The position numbers and the translations under genes were made by a program. Under the pieces are notes generated by a model that had not been told where the DNA came from, did not search any database, and saw only the letters and a program-made list of their open reading frames with translations. Below, piece by piece: positions 46,496-57,779 of a stretch of DNA of 64,000 bases; position 1 is the first letter of the stretch; each line of letters begins with the position of its first letter. Location of the stretch: NCBI GenBank assembly GCA_963693085.1, contig OY856412.1:1128054244-1128118243 (forward strand), read 5' to 3'. The stretch comes from Alisma plantago-aquatica. Its lineage: Eukaryota; Streptophyta; Magnoliopsida; Alismatales; Alismataceae.

Positions 46496-46852
46496 GGACT
46501 CAAGGGGTACTCATTGATGGGGGATCATAGACACCCAAAGGTTGCTTCCATTATTTGAGAGCTACTTCATCATCCATCCTTCACCCCAAGGCTACCGGTC
46601 TAAGATCCACACTCCATCCATAAGCCTACTCTCTCTCTCATCAACATAGAAGGAGGGAAGTTAAGGATTCATCGCCAAGGCAACCACGTAGTGTGAAGAT
46701 AGTTGTTCTCTACTCCAAGGGGTCGACCTTCCTCCCTCCTATGTGGAGATGATGTTCTCCTTCTCTTCTCATGTTACCTTCTTTGTTCTTGCCATGACCG
46801 AGTAGTTCTATACACTAGGGTGCAGGGAGTAGCCCCGCTACCCATGTTCCTT

Positions 46853-47496
46853 GATCCTCAACTGATGATATCCTAATCTCAGATCTATCTTTGAGAATAC
46901 CATCGCTCCACGGAACTGGTCAAATAGATCATATATCCTCAGCTTATTCGTTATCATGACCTTATTCAACTACCTGTAATCTATGAACAACCTCATAGAT
47001 ACATCCTTCTTCTTCACAAACAACACTGGAGTACCCCAAGGTGACGTACTCAGCCTGATGAAACCTTTGTCAAGAAGTTCTTGCAATTGTCTCTTCAACT
47101 CTGCCATCTCTGGAAGTGACATCCTATACGATGTTTGAGCTATGGGTTGTGTACCAAGAACCATTTTGATCTCAAAATCAATCTCACGGGGTGGGGGAAC
47201 ACCCAGAAACTCTTCAAGAAACATGTCCTCGAACTCCCTAACCACCGACATTTCCAGAATACTAGGACTCCTATCCTCCGTATCCACCACGTGTGCCAAA
47301 AATGCCTCATAACCTTGTCTTAGAAGCTTCCTTGCTATCATAGTTGATACAAGACACATCAGAAGAATCTTCCTATCTCCTTAGAAGATCCATGTCTCAC
47401 CACCATCTATAAACACCACTTGCTTGGAACTACAATCCAATACCACTCTATACTTCTCCAGGGTATCCATTCAAGGGATCACATCAAATCCATGTT
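46853..47496 (-). pseudogene. Second chromovirus: protease-RT fragment
   Basis: Minus strand: FDVIP then MDTLEKYRVVLDCSSKQVVF (end of protease), VREFEDMFLEEFLGVPPPRE, SYRMSLPEMAELKRQLQELL, DKGFIRLSTSPWGTPVLFVK and MRLFIDYR, a stop, then [17 protein letters not shown]. It ends abruptly at both sides: in RT palm at the Athila-B-type LTR fragment, and before protease at the copia-A LTR. It contains just the RT fingers part that the chromovirus at 17303-28999 lacks, but on the other strand, so it is a separate fragment. Confidence 0.85.
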
Positions 47497-48329
47497 TTCA
47501 TTGATGTCCAGATTGAACTCAAGGCATGGAGAAACCATCCTCTTCATTTCTTCATTATTCAATCTTGTTTCCTGAACTGGAGCAGATTGTCTGAGATATA
47601 TGTAAGCTCAATATCACATATTGACTCACATGTGCATGTCCATGCATTTCTAAGTCTCGCTAATGAAGAGGCCTACAACTTCAAACTCCTGTAGGAGGGA
47701 CAAATCCCATTTCTATCACTCACAATCTATCCCCATGTGTCAAAGTCACCCAATCTTCACCTTTAGAACAACCCATGTTTCAGGACTGTTTTTGATGATG
47801 TCAAAGCAAACCCAATGACATGTGATGAGAGTAGTGATTTGTGGTCTAAGAACCACAACCATCACCAACACTATGAGAGCTGACTATGAATTTCATGATG
47901 ATGGCTTCCACATGTCAGTCTCATGGTGGGTTTGTTCGATACACTATTCTCTAAAATGTATCTGTGTGCTTGGTTTGATATAGCCATATCATGACAAATG
48001 ATATTCTGTCCTCAAGCAACCCATACTCTGGTCTTTATGTGTTGTTGTTGTCTGTCAACCTTCCACAATATCAACCAATGAAGGATGTAATGAGAATATG
48101 TATATGTACTCATAACATCCGTTGATCTCATTTCCCCAAGGATAATACTTGAAGACATACGTCATTGAGAAATATTATTCTCGAGGCGTTTATAATGTTA
48201 CATCATTATCTCATAACTGAATTAAACATAATAAATTAGAAGCTTTCCTTTATTAATAATAAAATCATTTTTACAAGTTATGCCATTATAATCATGACAT
48301 GATTGTCTCTCTCAACATACATACCAACA
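47497..48329 (-). repeat. copia-A 5' LTR, first part
   Basis: Homologous to 50897-51673 of the copia-B LTR (for example CACATATTGACTCACATG and GGAGGGACAAATCCCA). It begins on the minus strand at TGTTGGTATGTATG (48329) and ends at 47497. The remainder of the LTR is at 30484-31840. The 15.7 kb between them is foreign sequence. Confidence 0.82.
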
Positions 48330-49860
48330 ATGTCGTTCATGTTTTTTTTTCTTTGATGCCAAAATATTTATTTGCTTTTGGTTATAGACATCCATGTACC
48401 TCATTCTCTCACTTTGGTGGCAGATCCCCATGCAGGTTGAACTCCTGAGTTTGAAGCCAATGATTTCTCCTAGATCATCTCCCACACCCATGTCCTCCAT
48501 GTAAACTATATAGTGCACTGTTGCCTTCACCACACAATTTCCCTCGTCATCAAATACCACTTAAAGCTAACCTCCTCAAAAAATTTTAGTTATCCACATG
48601 AACTTAATGTAGACTATTTTGTTCAAGATTTATTCATGAAATAGTCCTAATGAACCTTTATTCACTATTTAAAGCTTATCAAAACTCCACCGATCACCCC
48701 ATCCAAAAAAATTCATTAGATATAAAACATATCCTTAACAAGCAAATACACACATACATAAAATTGTTCCAACTTCATGATCACCACCATTTTTCATTCA
48801 CAATTTCCTCCAAGCTCAAACATATCTTTGACAACCACATACACTATTGGAAAATGTTGATATTGATTGTTATTATTTCTTTTAAATTCATGAACAAAAT
48901 TGATTACATAATTCAATAGGATTGGATTCCTTATTCAATCTGTTATACATGATAGGTTTTTGGAGGATACTAGTTTTGTCAGGTCCTTTTCATAAAAACA
49001 CATCCATATGAGCAAAAAAGTATCCTTATGTATGTGAGGCCTTAATCTTTGTAGACTCATGAATTATAAATTTAATCATGTTTGAATGCAATGGAAGTTG
49101 GGTTCATCTTTAGTAAATGTAGAGTTATGATCTGAAACGGAAAAATATTGTGGAAAAATTAGTAAAACAAGCATTATTAGTATATATTCAATTTAATCAA
49201 TACATGGTAGTGGATTTCGATGGTGAATTGGGAATTTTAGAGATAGATGTTTTAAAGATTACTTAACCTTAGTTTATCACTTAAGCTATTTTTTAGTTAA
49301 TAAGTATTTCATATTCATTCTCTATCACTGGCCTAGTTGATCGTTAGTCTAATAGAGTCTTATGGCCCAAGGCTTTGTGGGAGAACACATTAGGGCTCAA
49401 AATGCCATATATTGTTTGAGAATATAATTGTGTCACACTTACCTTTATCATGTCAAGTTTTTGGCACCATTATGAGGAGTTGGTGAGAAAAACCACTACC
49501 ATTGTGAACCTAGAATTTACCACTCTCAACGATTTGAATGTAATGTTTACTATTGCAAATAAATTACTTTTTAATATCAGGGGATTCTTACATTTCTATA
49601 TTCATTTTAGGTAGTAATGCATTGTAATAACATGATCAACCTTTGATTAACAATTCACACTACACACATGATCTAGAACATCTTTTGTTCCAAGATACAA
49701 ACTTCAATTCTCCATCACTCATAACAATTATAACTCAATCAAAGAAGGACGAGACAATAAAAGTGGGTACACAGATGCCAATCTAGATGCAGGTATCAAG
49801 ACACATATGACTATATATCACAAGGTTAGACTATTATCTGCCACAACTAGTAGGAACCAA
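48330..49860. other. Flank between two copia copies, no gene supported
   Basis: AT-rich sequence. A minus-strand open stretch near 48560-48312 looks protein-like (GNCVVKATVHYIVYMEDMGV) but I cannot place it in a family. At 49458-49479 TTTTTGGCACCATTATGAGG resembles a decayed Athila/Tat primer site, which would make 49320-49457 an LTR end, but the match is poor. Confidence 0.4.
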
Positions 49861-51673
49861 TGCAGGGAAATATGGCTACAAAGATGGCGATGGAATTAAA
49901 AACATTTCTTACCATATTACCATAAATAGTGGATCACGTCAACAACCCTGAAATGGGAAGGATGATGCAAGGCATATATGTGGTCCTAGAGCAAGTCAAA
50001 TGAAAACCCTTGTAGAGGTGTGCTTCCTTCACAAGTAGTACATGAATGGTTGCCGACAAAGTCCTCCTGGTGTAGTGGCCATGTAAGGAAGTTGATGGTG
50101 TCCTCCTAGAGTGGAAAAAAGCCTCCAAGCCTCTACATAGTCCACACAGACCAACAAGAAGTCCACATCGCACTTCTAGAGTTGACAAGAAGGAGTTGTC
50201 CTTCCATTGTCAACATGCTAGATTCGAGTTACTTTACCCTTGCTTTCTTTCTTGTCTTAGGTGAGACTGCTTAGGCTCTCACATTACCACAACGTTGAGA
50301 AAATGTGCGTCTAGAGTCTTGTCCGCCCCCTCTTATATATGAGCAGATGGGCTAGGGTTTCTAAAAGCCTATGAGATACAAAAGGTTTGATCTCATGGCT
50401 TGACAGCTATTATGCATGACTAGTAGGTCGAATGACACTCCTGGCCATTGACTGATGTGCGATCAGTGACACAATTACATTGGTTGTAAATGCGATGATT
50501 AATGCATATCATTAATCATTTGACCCATGCAAAATTGGTCATTTCACATCCTTTCAGTTTATTGCACATTCCAGTTGATCAAATGGCACACTAATCAATT
50601 GAATGGATATCCCAATCGGTCGACTCATAGCCATTTTTTCTTAATTTTATTATCTAAATACTTTTAGTAACCAAGTTAAACTTTATCCATAACTAAAATC
50701 CTATTCCAAGTGCATCCCATGTGTGTGACCCTATAGGTACCAAATTACATTGTAGTAGATGTCCACAACCAGATTATGACACCACAAGTATGTACCAACA
50801 CATCATTTCTACATAAGTAACTGGAAAGTTGGAGAACAACTTCAACCTACAACTCATGATCAATGTTATAGTGATTGTATAGTTCCTTTGTCTCAGATAT
50901 CCAGATTGAATGTAAGGCATGAATCATCATCTTCTTAATACTCAATCTATGTTTCTTGAACTAAAGTATACTATTAAATACATGTGAGCTCACATATTGA
51001 CTCACATGAGCATGGTCATGCATTTATCAGTCTCACTTACCAAGTAACCATGATATCTACTTGGGAAGGAGGGACAAATCCCACTTACATTACTCACAAT
51101 AAACCCCCATGTATCACAATGTACCCAAACACCACTTTTATGGAAACCTTTATTAAAGGTCACGTTGGATGACGTCAAAGTTCATTGAATGATATGGGAT
51201 GAGTGTAGTGACTTCACAATGGAAACTATCATTTTGAGAGTTGATTCTGACTACCATATAATGGTTCCATGTATCACTCTCAAGGTGGGTCTGCTCGGTA
51301 CAATGTTATCTAAAAAGTACATATGTGTTTGATTTGATATCAAATACAATGATTAATGAGATTCTGTCATCAATCAACACATAATCTAGGCTTATCTATT
51401 ATTGTCTTCTATTTTGCTTCCACAATAATATCCGACCAGGGATATAATAAGAATGTATGTACTCTTATCATATATATGATCTCATTTTAGGTTGTCAAGC
51501 TAAAGACATATGTCATTGATTATCATCACTCTTTAGACATCTATCATGTTATATCATTATCTCATAACTAAACAAAACATAATAGATGATATTGCATTTA
51601 TTATTGTCAAATCAATTACATTATGCCACATTACAATCATCATATGAATAAACTCTGGGCATACATACCAATA
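49861..51673 (-). repeat. copia-B 3' LTR (1813 bp)
   Basis: On the minus strand it starts at 51673 (TATTGGTATGTATGCCC, against TGTTGG in copia-A) and ends CCATATTTCCCTGCA at 49861. Minus-strand TATA-like ATATATAAGAGG at 50331-50340. It lies directly downstream of copia-B RNase H, so it is the 3' LTR. It served as the reference that reveals the split LTR of copia-A. Confidence 0.85.
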
Positions 51674-51689
51674 AAATTCCACTTGAACT

Positions 51690-52340
51690 TAGAGCTAATC
51701 ACCCACAAATCTTATCCCAAGTGATCTAACATGAATATCATGTTTCTGCTGCAAAAGTGCTTTTATTAGCGGGTCAGCAATATTGCTTTAATCAGTACTC
51801 TAAAAATCTTCACATCTCCTCATTGTACGATATCTCATATGAGATGGAAGCACCAAAATATATGCCTAAAGCACTAATGTGATATAGGTTCCTTTTCTTG
51901 TACAATTGATCCCTTATTGTCACAATACAACTCTACCACATCACTAATGCTTAGAACCACTCCAAGTTCACTGATGAACTTCTTGATCCAAATAACTTTC
52001 TTTGTTGCACTCGAAGAAACAATGTAGTTGTGTTTTGTTGTAGAATCAACATCTATTTCTTTATTGGAACTTTTCCAAATCACAACTTCATTATCAAGAC
52101 AAAACACAAATCTAGATTGCTATAAGTAATCATCTTTGTTAGTTTGGAAGCTTGCATCGATGTAACCCTTTACACACAACTCTTTCTCACTGCCATAAAC
52201 AAGGAACTAATCCTTAGTTATTCTCAAGAACTTAAGGATGTTCTTTATGACAGTCCAATGAACTGGGGTTGTGACTGATATCTGCTCGTCATGCTCAAGC
52301 ATACTAGACATTGGGAAGAGTTCATAACACCACATACATG
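51690..52340 (-). pseudogene. copia-B Pol, RNase H part
   Basis: Minus strand: HWTVIKNILKFLRITKD, FLVYGSEKELCVKGYIDASF, then VVIWKSSNKEIDVDSTTKHN, YIVSSSATKKVIWIKKFISE and LGVVLSISDVVELYCDNKGS, followed by a degraded C-terminus next to the LTR. It is the same family as 1-605, with stops at other positions. Sequence upstream (52340-52470) no longer matches Pol, so the 5' part is lost. Confidence 0.85.
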
Positions 52341-53800
52341 ATAGTGCTCTAAGATCAGGTATATGCCTTGCAACCCTAATTTCCAATTCATATTTGTTGA
52401 TGGGATCTGCTGTTCAAGGGAATATGATAGTAAAAATTTTGTTTTCACTGCCATGTCCAATGTCATATTTTCCTACCACAAGTTGGGTCAATTCATATGC
52501 TATGTACAACCAAAGTACACAATTGATAGGAAAAATGACTAGCTAAGTAGAATGATGCACCATCTACTCATTGCCTCAAGGTCAAAGAAGAAGCTCAGAG
52601 TAGTACTACAAAACTATAGTGTGGGCACGCCATAGGTTCTCAGTGATCCATTTAATATCTCTTGATGTAGGACCAAACCTTGTAGTCACCTACTCATACT
52701 CCCTAAGAAGATGGCTAGGTCATGACCCTATCCATGGTGGCTGACTTACTCCCTTGTGAACAATCTAGATACATCTCTTGTTATGATGAAGTTGTATATT
52801 GAACCTGATATGTCATAATGGGGGAAGGAACCAATAGAGGTAGTAGTTCTCTAGGTGTTGCATGATACCCAACTAGCTAAAAAAGGTGTGCTCTCCTCCT
52901 CCTCAAGCTTGTGACTAATCCTATACCAATAAATTATAATATATTGGTATATTTTTATTCCCTTAACAAAATGCAAGATCAAATTATTATCTACAAACCA
53001 GTATTAGTAAGTGGACATTTTCCATAATAATTGTAAAGGTCAATCACATTTTCCCAACAATATCATACCACGCCAAGTATGCCATGTTGTACTTTAGTAG
53101 GTTGGTGACACATCATTCACTAGCACCTATGGGTTAAAAGAGTACTAACTAGGACACATCATTTCCCTAGACATGAGCATGTCATCCTCTCTTCAAATAA
53201 CATGAACATGCCTCATAAAAAGATAATTGAATAACAATCACAATCCAATCTTATAGAGTATATCACCTACTAAAATTGTGAATCCCTCTCCCTTCTAGGA
53301 GAAATTAGAAGAAAAAAAGACTTAATTGAAACATGCATCCTATTCTCAACTAAAATAATAAGTTTTTTTTAGATCCCATTAGAGATGGAAATTGTTTTAC
53401 CACCATTCTCACCTCATTCTAGTAGCACAACATTTGAAGATAGTTTGTGGGTGTACTTCTTCATCTATAACACTTGGCACCAGACATATCAAGTTATTCT
53501 ACATCTTATGCATTCAAGGCTTGCCATAGGAAGAGTCCTCATATGTCAAGCACTACAATATAACACTTATACTTATATGCTAAATTTTTTATTTTATAGA
53601 ACTTCCATACCTAAATCACTAATGAAATTGCACATATTGAGTTATAAGAGTGAACCCAATTCCACATCAAATCACTAGAAATGTTTTGGTGAAGCATATC
53701 AAGAAGGAAGATGATTGAGACACTAATCCAACCAAAGGAGGCAATTTTCTCCCAGTTTACCAAGTAGTGAAGCCAATCAAGGTAGTCATGACCCCCTGTT
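52341..53800. other. Unassigned stretch, no gene seen
   Basis: About 1.5 kb of AT-rich sequence with scattered short frames. No domain, terminal repeat or clear repeat structure recognised. Confidence 0.5.
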
Positions 53801-53984
53801 GAGGTGGCTGATTTGATAATTTATGTAGCTTCAACTTCAGTAAATAGAGGAATACTAGTTATTACCTAAACTAATAGTATGACAAACTTATCCACAAGAG
53901 TTTGGTTCGTATCACATCATAGTTAAGGATCAAATCTCAAAGAAAAATATTATTTGTAATAAATTGTATTTTATAATAATATAT
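53801..53984 (-). repeat. Possible end of a degraded Athila-like LTR
   Basis: CATCATAGTTAAGGATCAAATCTC resembles 12210-12250 of the Athila-B LTR in the same orientation. Similarity is patchy. Its other part appears at 55262-56100, with a LINE between. Confidence 0.35.
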
Positions 53985-55261
53985 CATCATCGTTAGTAAT
54001 CATCGATCCCAACCATGTTGGGTCGGCTACATGGATCCTTATTTTCCAATCATCTCTATTATGGATCATACTCTGATCAAGTTATAAAGATTCAAAATCT
54101 TTCTTTATAATCTCTTCCCAAGTTTATTTAGGTTTGCCTCTTCTTCTTTTAATTGTTCTTGACTCAATATCCTTCTTTGATTTAGATGCATTCGTCTGTC
54201 TACATTGCACATTTGTATGCCATATTAGATGGTGTCCACACAACTTGTCCTCCTTTCTCAGCACCCCAACTTTTTTCTTCTTCTGATATAGTCATTCCTA
54301 AGTGATCTTTTCTTATTTTCCTGACAAATCAATCTCATCATCTGCATATCAACCACGTTCATCTTGTTAGGACCTTGTTTGTTCACCACCAAAAATTTCA
54401 CTCCCATAAAGCATGGCTAACCGTATAGTTGTTCTATAAAACTAGATATTTAATCTAAGAGGGTTCTTCAGGTCACATACTACTCCAATTTCACTCCTCC
54501 ACTTCAACTATCCTACTATGGTACCATGACAAACATCATCTTGAACCTCGCCATCCCTTTCAATAATAAAACCCAAGTAATGTAACTTATCACATATTGG
54601 TACATCCATTCGATCCAAATTGACCCCACCATTCACAATTCTAGATTGGATAAAATTGCAATGCATATATTCAATTTTTCTTCTACCATTCATAAACAAT
54701 GCATTTCTCCAAATCATTCAATATTTATTTTCTTTCATCAATCAACACAATATCACCAGCAAATAACATGCACCAAGGGATATTATCTTGAATATTCTTA
54801 GTCAACATATCCATCAAGAACAAATAGATATGAGTTGAGTGTCGATCCTTGATGTACCCCAAGGGTGATAGGAAAAGTTTGTGTCTCTCCTCTAGAAGTC
54901 TTGACACTTGTAGTTGAGCCATCATCCATGTCTTTAATCAAGTCAAGGTATTGGATATGCACACACTTTTAATGCACAACCTTCCATAACACTTCCCTAG
55001 GTACTCCATAATAGGATTCTAGATCAATAAACACCATATGAAAATCTCTTTTCTTTTCTATGTACTTATCCACAAGTCTCCTTACTAGAAAAATAGCATA
55101 AGTTATTTATATTACCGGCATAAAACCAAACTGGTTGTCTAATGTCTTTGTTATCAATCTAAGCCTTTTCTCAATAATCCTCTCCCAAATCTTCATAGTG
55201 TGACTCGTCAACTTGATACCTTTATAGTTTGTGAAGCACTGAACATCTCCTTATTCTTGTA
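53985..55261 (-). mobile_element. LINE-1-type element A, 5'-truncated
   Basis: Minus-strand plant non-LTR retrotransposon with the C-terminal half of ORF2. RT pieces: FTNYKGIKLTSHTMKIWERI, IEKRLRLITKTLDNQFGFMP, TSVKTSRGETQTFPITLGVH and YLFLMDMLTK, and the catalytic box CMLFAGDIVLIDE (54752-54763; FADD expected, one D is G). Downstream are MIWRNALFMNGRRKIEY-type sequence, YLGFIIERDGEVQDDV and a GKPK-TWEEIIKKD tail. The 3' end carries GGGTCGGCTACATGGATCC (in reverse) and an AT/TAA-rich tail at about 53960-53990. It begins abruptly at 55261, a usual LINE truncation. Confidence 0.82.
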
Positions 55262-56100
55262 GATCGAGACTATAATAAAAAACCAGGATTTTTATACTAA
55301 ATAAAAAACAATAAGGATAGATAATTTGTATTAAATAAAAATATACAAATATTAAATTAAACTAAATAAGAAATAATTTTCAAGAATATGTCAATTTTAC
55401 TAGGATGATGGATTTCACCACCACTACCTACATCCGTGCCCTCATGACACTACCATAATCATGAATAATTATTATTGAGGTCACAAAAAATTCAATCCAT
55501 TTAAAATGAGGATTACAAATAGACATATATCATTCTAGTCTCACTTTGCATTACATAGAGGTCATCTACTCATGGACTTGGGTATCATTCTTTTAAAGTT
55601 CTCATCCTGGGGTTAGTGTGAATAGAATCAAAATTCTTAACCTTAGGTCTAGATTCCTATACATCTAGCGTTCAATTAACATGAAAACAAGTTGATGAGA
55701 TAAGATTGCAAGTAACGAAAGATTCTTTTATTATAAAATCAGAACATACAAGTGGAGATACAAATAAGTAATAATAATGTAGGTAGGATGTGTATCTTTG
55801 CATCCTGGTATGAATCCACTCTCAAGTAATTATCATGATACAAGCAAAGAGAAAGAAGAAGAATCTCATGGATAATATAGAAACATGGAGGACAATACAT
55901 GTGGTGTGTGTCACCACTCCTTCAATGGTTGTTGCACTCTTCAATCACATTCTCCACTCAATTTCAAATTTATATGTGAAATATAGATACATTTTACAAG
56001 TATAGTATCGGTTAATGATCCTCACTCTAATTGTAAGTATCTCAGAGTGAGAAATTAAGTTTTTGGATCATTTGTTGGATGTATTATGACTTATCCTATT
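55262..56100 (-). repeat. Possible degraded Athila-like LTR, main part
   Basis: ACTAGGATGATGGATTTCACC with CACCACTAC nearby at 55400-55430 resembles ACTAGGATGTGATCGAGTTTC and CACCACCACTAC at 12420-12455 of the Athila-B LTR. The order of other weak matches is the same. No coding. Only a family-level resemblance is claimed. Confidence 0.35.
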
Positions 56101-57050
56101 TCCCTTGCATCTACATACAAATAAAATGTAAAGTAAATAATAATTAATAAGTGTTGAAACTAATAAAAACCTAAAAACATGTGACAACATAAGAAAAATG
56201 AAATACAAACATGCAACACTAACTGTAAAATGAAACTAAAAGTATGAGTAATAAACATTCATTCATAGAAAAGAACACACTCAAAATGAGGATGAACACA
56301 ATATCTCACACTCATTGGCAAGAAAGCACCTAGTGTCACCAGGATTCATATGTGTTCTTTGCAAATAAATTGTCCTCCATCAAGGTGATCTTAAAGATCA
56401 AAATGTATAACTAAAAGATTCTGGTATCACACAATTCTAAATAATGAAAACACACCATCACAACACCCATATCCAAATCCAACATAGTAGTACCCCCAAT
56501 GTACACACCAACCAATGCCACAAAATCATTCATCATCATCATCATCTCCTTGAATATAAAGCAGAATGTGCTTGTATTAGGAAGAATGTACTTAAAGATC
56601 ATCACAATAAACTACTTGTCTGAGCAATGGAAGAGACATTTGAGGAGTTGTATGAAACTGGACATTATAAACATGTTCCTCTTAAACAATTTCAGTCATC
56701 TCACACTTGTGAATCTCAACCAAATGCTCCAAAAATAATATATTTGAAAATATAGCATTCTAAGAAAATGAACATGTTTAGATAATTTGGAGAACGCATG
56801 AAGGAACTAAGAATTTTCATTAGTGTTTCTCACCCATCAATGAGCTAGTGCCCTTGTGGTTTTTTCCATCTACAACAAACTTATAGCCCTAAAAATACCC
56901 TAATATGGCTGACTTCCTTCACCTCCTCACCCTTACAAATAAAGAAATTATCAATAATGATACAACCAAATTATCATTATTTGATACAATGTACCCCACC
57001 ACACACTCAGGCACAACATTAGGCTCCTTATCATGTGTATCCTCCTACAA
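56101..57050. other. Unassigned AT-rich stretch
   Basis: No gene, terminal repeat or RNA recognised. It includes a short CAT/ATC run at 56528-56546 that explains a small methionine-rich frame on the minus strand. Confidence 0.5.
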
Positions 57051-57779
57051 CAAATGTTGGCGATAGACATCTATCTTCTACATGTGAGGATATGATCAAC
57101 TAGGTCATTTCATTAGTTGTGAAATGCCTATGGAAATGGTTATTAGTATGAAATAACCATATGTATATCACATTTTTAAGAGGACCTGTTCAGGGTACCT
57201 AATATAAAAAAATGAGTATTTTGATGTTGAACTTTGGAAGATTGGTAATGTTTATAACTAAGGTAATATGAATCATGGATTTTACATTTGTTTAACATGG
57301 AAAGTAACGACAATCACTCATTGACACAAATTGGTGTAAATGGACACAAAACATTGAGAACCCTTCAATTAAGGCAACCTACTTCTAATAGTAGATTTAT
57401 AAAGAAGACAATGCACATCCTCCTATGAAATGCCCTGATTAATTAAATATCGAGATATTAAATCAAAATCCCAATGGAAATTATTCCATTTCAACCACAT
57501 ATTTTGTCATTTATGGGAACTGGGAGAATAGACATACTACTAGAATATGCCCACTTGAAACAATAAGGTGGTGCTATTGTGCCACACATCCCAACCCTAA
57601 TGCTTCTAGGGAAAATCACAATTTAAAAATGTCAATGTACAGATGCAAACACCCAAAATAGTGAGAGATTCTAAGAATCATACCACAAATCCCATGCATT
57701 CATCACTAAATATTTTTTTATTGAAAACACCCTCCGAATTCAAATGTACTCCTTCAATGATTCACCATTATTTCAATTG
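57051..57779 (+). pseudogene. Possible LINE B 5' part (ORF1 zinc knuckle)
   Basis: A degraded knuckle-like stretch GYDQLGHFISCEMP at about 57088-57130 has the G-x2-GH-x4-C spacing of a LINE ORF1 zinc knuckle, with a stop where one C is expected. The endonuclease domain that should follow is not recognisable. The assignment rests mainly on position upstream of LINE B RT. Confidence 0.3.

Larger units (their letters stand above)
45954..46852 (+). repeat. Fragment of an Athila-B-type LTR, plus strand
   Basis: Begins TGGTAACCTCCCATTTTGTG and matches, in reverse orientation, 12965-13878 of Athila-B: the start, the 27-bp tandem array (46134-46470), the TATA box TATAAATA (46488-46495), and the transcribed part up to CCCGCTACCCATGTT. 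It stops at 46852, where chromovirus RT begins. Only the first half of the LTR is present. Confidence 0.85.
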
